Shown here piece after piece: positions 6,811-10,693 of a stretch of DNA of 10,693 nt. A program made the translations under genes and the position numbers. Source of the stretch: Lachnoclostridium sp. UBA6475 (GTDB lineage: Bacteria; Bacillota; Clostridia; Lachnospirales; Lachnospiraceae). The DNA lies in assembly GCA_002435545.1 (NCBI GenBank), contig DJNB01000154.1:1-10693 (forward strand), written 5' to 3'. The first letter of the stretch is position 1; every line of letters begins with the position of its first letter. The notes beneath the pieces are model-generated. The model was not told the origin of the DNA. It ran no database searches and saw only the letters and a program-made list of their open reading frames with translations.

Positions 6811-7835
6811 TCTGCCAGTTCCTTTCCGTACATTTTATCAAAATAATTGGCATACTCACCGCTGATGATATTCTGCCACCATTCCTCGTTATCCAGATAC
6901 CACTGGATCGTCTGTTGGATTCCTGTCTCAAAGGTATATTTTGGCTTCCAGCCAAGTTCTGTCTCCAGTTTCGTCGGATCGATCGCATAGCGGAGATCGT
7001 GTCCCGGACGATCGGTTACAAATTCGATCAGGCTTTCCGGCTTATCGAGTGCTTTCAAAATCGTTTTCACGACTTCCAGATTGGTGCGCTCATTGTGTCC
7101 TCCGACATTATAAACTTCGCCGACACGTCCTTTGTGGATGATCAGATCGATGGCTTCACAGTGATCCGATACATGAAGCCAGTCGCGTACATTTTCGCCT
7201 TTTCCATAAACCGGAAGTTTTTCATCGGCAAGGGCACGGGAAATGATAAGCGGAATCAGTTTCTCAGGGAAATGATATGGTCCGTAGTTATTGGAGCAGC
7301 GCGAAATTGTCACCGGCAGTCCATACGTACGATGGTAAGCAAGCACAAAGAGATCCGCACTCGCCTTACTGGATGAATACGGGCTGGATGTGTGGATCGG
7401 CGTATCTTCGTGGAAGAAAAGATCCGGTCTGTCAAGTGGCAGATCGCCGTATACTTCATCGGTCGATACCTGATGATAACGTTTCACACCATACTCTTTG
7501 GACGCATCCAAAAGAACCTGGGTTCCGAGTACATTGGTCTGTACAAAGATCCCCGGATCCGTAATCGAACGGTCTACGTGGCTTTCTGCCGCGAAGTTTA
7601 CTACGATGTCCGGGCGCTCTTTTTCGAAAAGATCCATAACAAATTTACGGTCGGCGATATCTCCGCGGACAAATTTATAATTCGGTTTATTTTCAACCGG
7701 TTTTAATGTTTCAAGGTTTCCCGCATAGGTCAAAAGATCCAGGTTGATGATCTCATAGTCCGGATACTTATTTACCATATGATGTACGAAATTTCCTCCA
7801 ATAAATCCGGCTCCTCCGGTTACAATAATTTTCAT
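6807..7835 (-). CDS. rfbB: dTDP-glucose 4,6-dehydratase
   Basis: A 342-residue RmlB. It converts dTDP-glucose to dTDP-4-dehydro-6-deoxyglucose with bound NAD+, the second step of dTDP-L-rhamnose synthesis. Evidence: NAD motif TGGAGFIG at 6-13, AAESHVDRS at 82-90, the catalytic triplet Thr125-Asp126-Glu127 in STDEVYG, Tyr153 and Lys157 in YSSSK, RCSNNYGPY at 179-187 and RPGHDLRYAID at 276-286. The start is placed at the ATG 7833-7835, giving the usual MKIIVTGG. An in-frame TTG at 7839-7841 would add two residues, but GGAGGA at 7844-7849 is 8 nt from the ATG and too close to the TTG. The gene lies 21 nt after the MerR-methyltransferase gene and overlaps rfbD by 4 nt. Confidence 0.97.
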   Translation of the reverse strand: MKIIVTGGAGFIGGNFVHHMVNKYPDYEIINLDLLTYAGNLETLKPVENKPNYKFVRGDIADRKFVMDLFEKERPDIVVNFAAESHVDRSITDPGIFVQTNVLGTQVLLDASKEYGVKRYHQVSTDEVYGDLPLDRPDLFFHEDTPIHTSSPYSSSKASADLFVLAYHRTYGLPVTISRCSNNYGPYHFPEKLIPLIISRALADEKLPVYGKGENVRDWLHVSDHCEAIDLIIHKGRVGEVYNVGGHNERTNLEVVKTILKALDKPESLIEFVTDRPGHDLRYAIDPTKLETELGWKPKYTFETGIQQTIQWYLDNEEWWQNIISGEYANYFDKMYGKELAE

Positions 7836-7843
7836 GTTCAATT

Positions 7844-7849
7844 TCCTCC
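7844..7849 (-). promoter_or_regulatory. Ribosome binding site that fixes the rfbB start
   Basis: The minus strand reads GGAGGA here, 8 nt before the ATG at 7833-7835 but only 2 nt before the in-frame TTG at 7839-7841. The spacing decides for the ATG. The site lies in the 21-nt gap after the upstream fusion gene, with no room for a conventional promoter there, so rfbB is most simply read from the upstream promoter. Confidence 0.8.
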
Positions 7850-7856
7850 AATTTTA

Positions 7857-9056
7857 TTATTTGCGCGGTTTCGCAATAAATATTCCCGCTTGTTTTGTAA
7901 TGTTAATGGTTCCCTTTTGCTGCATCTTTTTCTGCACATACGCGACAAAATTGTCGTATTCTTTGACCAGATATTCTTTCTGGTTGCCATGGCAGGACAG
8001 GATATAATCAAGAAGCGGCTGGACTTCCGTTACCACAAGAGAATCCTCATACTCACGCTTTTCAATCTGTGAAAAATACGGTGCCATCTTCTGCTTCCCA
8101 TTTTCCAAGCCAAAGACATCATACAATTTGATCTCGGACAGGTGGATCTTTGGCTGATAGGACTGCACAAGATCCTCAATCTCTGCCATATGACGGGCGC
8201 CATACGTAGCGCATACAAAAATCCCGTCTTTTTTTAACACCCGGCAAATCTCCGAAAACGCCTTTTTCTGGTCTTTTACATAAAACAACATAAAATTTGC
8301 GACCACCAGATCAAAACTGTCGTCCTCCGCCGGGATCGAACAGGCATCGGCAATATCAAACGAAAACCGGTTTTCTTTCTCTGCGAGATTCAGATTTTTA
8401 CGGCTGTCTTCCAACATCCCCGGCGAGATATCCGTAAGATGAATGCGGGATTCTTTTGGAATTTTTTTCCAGTTCTCTTTCCAAAACTGCCCCGTGCCGC
8501 AGCCAAGTTCCAGCACATGTTTCATATATTTCCGCTCGATCTGGTCAAAGATCCACGAAAACCAGCTCTGTGGATTTTGCGAATACAAATGATGCAGGCG
8601 GATGCGGGCATTGATATTCGTCCCATTTTTGTACTGTTCGACAAGTTCGCGGTCCATATTCGCAATACGGATCAGTTTGGTGATCTCATCCCAATTTGGC
8701 TTTTTTTCCTGCTTCAGTTTCCCGGACACCTCTCCCAGTGCTTTTTCCACCATCTGGAGATAGCGTATCTTTCGCTGCATCAGAAAACGCTGCTGTTCAA
8801 GCGACTGCTGCAGATAATCGGAATCTGTCTCATTCAGCGAGAGTGCCTGGATCTCTTCCAGCGAAAATCCAAGGATCTTGAGTGTCAGGATCCGCTGCAG
8901 ACGCGCAAATTCCTGCTCTCCATAATAACGATATCCATTGTCCGCGATTTCAAGCGGATGGATCAATCCTTTTTTTTCATAAAAGTGTATCGTACGAATG
9001 GATACATTTGCTTTTTTCGCAAATTCACCGGTAGAATATCGTTCCTTTTCTGCCAT
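7857..9056 (-). CDS. MerR-family regulator fused to a class I SAM-dependent methyltransferase
   Basis: A 399-residue two-domain protein. Residues about 5-75 are a MerR winged helix: YSTGEFAKKANVSIRTIHFYEKKGL, then NGYRYYGEQEFARLQRI and ILGFSLEEIQ. A long polar helix at about 76-116 should form the dimerising coiled coil. A linker (about 117-178) leads to a Rossmann methyltransferase: motif I VLELGCGTG at 181-189, LTDISPGML at 207-215, DADACSIP-like region FDIADACSIP at 233-242, motif IV FDLVVANFMLFYV at 248-260 and RVLKKDGIF at 272-280. Both parts look intact. The methylated substrate is unknown; the domain could be a catalytic partner or a ligand/SAM sensor for the DNA-binding part. The ATG at 9054-9056 follows GGGAGG at optimal distance. 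It heads the unit with rfbB and rfbD, and its own promoter has MerR architecture. MerR-methyltransferase fusions are annotated in other Firmicutes, as far as I recall, but I know of none that is well characterised. Confidence 0.92.
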   Translation of the reverse strand: MAEKERYSTGEFAKKANVSIRTIHFYEKKGLIHPLEIADNGYRYYGEQEFARLQRILTLKILGFSLEEIQALSLNETDSDYLQQSLEQQRFLMQRKIRYLQMVEKALGEVSGKLKQEKKPNWDEITKLIRIANMDRELVEQYKNGTNINARIRLHHLYSQNPQSWFSWIFDQIERKYMKHVLELGCGTGQFWKENWKKIPKESRIHLTDISPGMLEDSRKNLNLAEKENRFSFDIADACSIPAEDDSFDLVVANFMLFYVKDQKKAFSEICRVLKKDGIFVCATYGARHMAEIEDLVQSYQPKIHLSEIKLYDVFGLENGKQKMAPYFSQIEKREYEDSLVVTEVQPLLDYILSCHGNQKEYLVKEYDNFVAYVQKKMQQKGTINITKQAGIFIAKPRK

Positions 9057-9079
9057 CCATGCACCTCCCCTTTTTTCCT

Positions 9080-9110
9080 ATTATAAACCATGACGTATGG
9101 TAACAGTCAA
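9080..9110 (-). promoter_or_regulatory. MerR-type promoter with 19-bp spacer, upstream of the fusion gene
   Basis: On the minus strand TTGACT (9105-9110, 5 of 6 consensus) and a perfect TATAAT (9080-9085) are separated by exactly 19 bp (9086-9104). Ordinary sigma-A promoters use about 17 bp; the over-long 19-20 bp spacer with a dyad between the hexamers is the hallmark of promoters activated by MerR-family proteins, which twist the DNA to realign the hexamers. It lies directly ahead of a MerR-family gene, so autoregulation is likely. The TGA stop codon of the upstream ygiQ-like gene (9107-9109) lies inside the -35 hexamer. Confidence 0.8.
9087..9101. repeat. Operator-like inverted repeat in the promoter spacer
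   Basis: ACCAT (9087-9091) and ATGGT (9097-9101) are perfect inverted arms around GACGT. The dyad centre (9094) is within one base of the middle of the 19-bp spacer (9095). Arms beginning with ACC and ending in GGT resemble known MerR-family operators such as that of CueR, though these arms are short. Confidence 0.7.
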
Positions 9111-10693
9111 TGTTTTTTTTGCTTTTTTCTCTTTCCCTGCTGGTTTTTTTGTTTTCCAGCCTGTCTGCCTGCTTGTTTTCCTCGGCTTTTTTCGTTCTTT
9201 TTGCCGGACTTTTTCTCGCTCCACGGCCTTGAAGGAATCAGGCAGTTTTTGTCATATCCAATAAGATCCGTCCGTCCCAGTTTCAAAAGTGCTTCTTTTA
9301 CCAGCGCATAATTTTCCGGCCTGCGATATTGGATCAGAGCGCGCTGCATCTCCTTTTCATGCCGTTTTTTCGGCACATAGATCGGCTGCATCGTGCGGGG
9401 ATCCAGTCCGGTATAATACATACACGTAGAAATGGTTGCCGGCGTCGGATAAAAGTCCTGCACCTGCTCCGGCATATAGCCGAGATCCCGCACGTATTCC
9501 GCAAGTTCCACCGCCTCTTTTAATGTCGAACCCGGATGGGAGGACATAAGATACGGCACCGCGTACTGCTGTTTGCCGGTCAGACGATTCACCTTGGCAT
9601 AGCGCCTTAAAAAACTTTCGTAAACATCATTTTTCGGTTTTCCCATCGCCGCGAGAACGACATCGGATACATGTTCCGGCGCCACACGCAGCTGACCGCT
9701 GATATGGTACTCACACAATTCCTTTAAAAAGGTATCTTTCGCATCTGCCATCACATAATCAAAACGGATTCCGGAACGCACAAACACTTTCTTTACCCTC
9801 GGAAGTTTCCGCAGTTTACGGAGCAGTTCGACATAGTCTTTGTGGTCTGCTTTCAGGTTATTGCATGGTTTGGGAAATAAACACTGTTTGTTTTTGCAGA
9901 CGCCAAACTGCATCTGTTTGTCGCAGGCTGGTTTCCTAAAATTTCCAGTTGGTCCTCCCACATCGTGGATATATCCCTTAAATTCCGGATCCTCGGTCAT
10001 CTGTTTTGCTTCCCGCAAAATGGAATCATGGCTCCGCGCCTGCACGATGCGCCCCTGATGAAATGTCAGCGCACAAAAACTACAGCCGCCATAGCAGCCC
10101 CGGCAGCTCGTCAGACTGAATTTGATCTCCTGGATTGCAGGGACGCCGCCCTGCTTTTTGTAACTCGGATGATACGTTCCCACATACGGATAATCATAGA
10201 TGTCGTCCATTTCCTGCGTCGTAAGCGGTTTTGCCGGTGGATTCTGCACGACAAGGACTTTGCCGGGATAACGCTCCACCAGTGTTTTTGCCGTAAACGG
10301 ATCTGTATTTTCATATTGTCTCATAAAACTTTCGGCATATTTTTTCTTCTCTGCCACCACTTCCTCATAGTCGGGAAGCTCAACACTGTCATAAATTTCC
10401 GCGCCCTCTTTCGTGCGGTAAACGGTTCCTGCAATATACGTGATATCTTTCACGTCCATGCCGCTCGCCAGCGCATCGGCAATCTCCAGCATACTATGTT
10501 CCCCCATGCCATACGAGATGAGATCCGCCCCTGCATCAAGCAGAATGGATCGTTTGACCTTATCCGACCAGTAATCATAGTGCGACAGACGGCGCAGGCT
10601 CGCCTCAATCCCGCCTAAGACAATCGGCACATCTTTGTACGTGCGCCGGATCAGATTGGAATACACGACGGTCGCATAATCCGGCCGTTTTCC
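9107..10693 (-). CDS. ygiQ: YgiQ-family radical SAM protein (N-terminus outside the window)
   Basis: The frame is open to the right edge, so the start is not visible; 528 C-terminal residues are seen. The visible protein begins GKRPDYATVVYSNLIRR and continues with PIVLGGIEASLRRLSHYDYW, typical of the YgiQ family N-terminal (B12-binding-like) region. The radical SAM cluster motif CX3CX2C is CYGGCSFC (visible residues 200-207), which binds a 4Fe-4S cluster and SAM. A second cysteine set, Cys257, Cys266, Cys271 and Cys277, is a family feature that might hold another cluster. The DUF3362-like end is near YYTGLDPRTMQPIYVPKKRHE. The last 35 or so residues are a Lys/Arg/Gln-rich tail. The family's reaction is not established to my knowledge. 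The GTG at 10664-10666 is an internal Val codon, not the start. The gene ends 50 nt before the fusion gene, with that gene's promoter overlapping its stop. Confidence 0.94.
   Translation of the reverse strand, partial: GKRPDYATVVYSNLIRRTYKDVPIVLGGIEASLRRLSHYDYWSDKVKRSILLDAGADLISYGMGEHSMLEIADALASGMDVKDITYIAGTVYRTKEGAEIYDSVELPDYEEVVAEKKKYAESFMRQYENTDPFTAKTLVERYPGKVLVVQNPPAKPLTTQEMDDIYDYPYVGTYHPSYKKQGGVPAIQEIKFSLTSCRGCYGGCSFCALTFHQGRIVQARSHDSILREAKQMTEDPEFKGYIHDVGGPTGNFRKPACDKQMQFGVCKNKQCLFPKPCNNLKADHKDYVELLRKLRKLPRVKKVFVRSGIRFDYVMADAKDTFLKELCEYHISGQLRVAPEHVSDVVLAAMGKPKNDVYESFLRRYAKVNRLTGKQQYAVPYLMSSHPGSTLKEAVELAEYVRDLGYMPEQVQDFYPTPATISTCMYYTGLDPRTMQPIYVPKKRHEKEMQRALIQYRRPENYALVKEALLKLGRTDLIGYDKNCLIPSRPWSEKKSGKKNEKSRGKQAGRQAGKQKNQQGKRKKQKKH

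Noticed and set aside
9058..9060. Second ATG just upstream of the MerR-methyltransferase start
   Set aside because: It is out of frame with the gene; the in-frame ATG at 9054-9056 has suitable spacing from GGGAGG.
9111..9137. T-rich tract (plus strand) considered as an intrinsic terminator or slippery site
   Set aside because: It is the Lys codon run of the radical SAM tail on the minus strand, with no GC stem beside it; slippage here would change only the last few residues.
9965..10618. 217-codon plus-strand frame opposite the radical SAM gene
   Set aside because: Antisense shadow; no ribosome binding site and no domain.
10664..10666. GTG as the start of the radical SAM gene
   Set aside because: The frame stays open upstream to the edge with family-like residues (GKRPDYATV), no ribosome binding site precedes the GTG, and known family members are considerably longer.

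Overview
The window looks like chromosomal DNA of a low-to-moderate GC Clostridia member, most likely Lachnospiraceae. This rests on protein style (the RarA N-terminus, a long-tailed class A PBP, a tgt-yajC pair), strong GGAGG/AAAGGAG ribosome binding sites and tightly packed genes. The genus is inferred from recall, not from any search. No tRNA, rRNA, CRISPR array, IS element or phage gene is visible. No gene-free stretch longer than about 115 bases exists.

Region 1 (1-3425, minus strand) is a compact operon read right to left: yigZ, rarA, a small two-helix membrane protein of unknown function, tgt and the first 22 codons of yajC. Overlaps are 22, 8 and 8 nt, followed by a 29-nt gap. It is a housekeeping mixture of YigZ/IMPACT protein, AAA+ fork-maintenance ATPase, tRNA queuosine insertion and Sec accessory subunit. 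A divergent promoter region (about 3447-3498) separates it from region 2.

Region 2 (3540-5960, plus strand) is one large gene for a bifunctional class A penicillin-binding protein (glycosyltransferase 51 plus transpeptidase). It converges with region 3 with only 7 bp between stop codons.

Region 3 (5968-9056, minus strand) is a three-gene unit, transcribed in the order MerR-methyltransferase fusion, rfbB, rfbD. The two rfb genes encode the second and fourth enzymes of dTDP-L-rhamnose synthesis; rfbA and rfbC are not in the window. The fusion gene is preceded by a textbook MerR-type promoter: TTGACT, a 19-bp spacer and TATAAT, with an ACCAT-N5-ATGGT dyad in the spacer. This suggests an autoregulated switch that may also control the rhamnose genes.

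Region 4 (9107-10693, minus strand) is the C-terminal four-fifths or so of a YgiQ-family radical SAM protein that runs off the right edge. Its stop codon lies inside the -35 hexamer of the MerR-type promoter.

The most interesting item is the MerR DNA-binding domain fused to a class I SAM-dependent methyltransferase, together with its 19-bp-spacer promoter and linkage to sugar-nucleotide genes. The rest is ordinary core genome.
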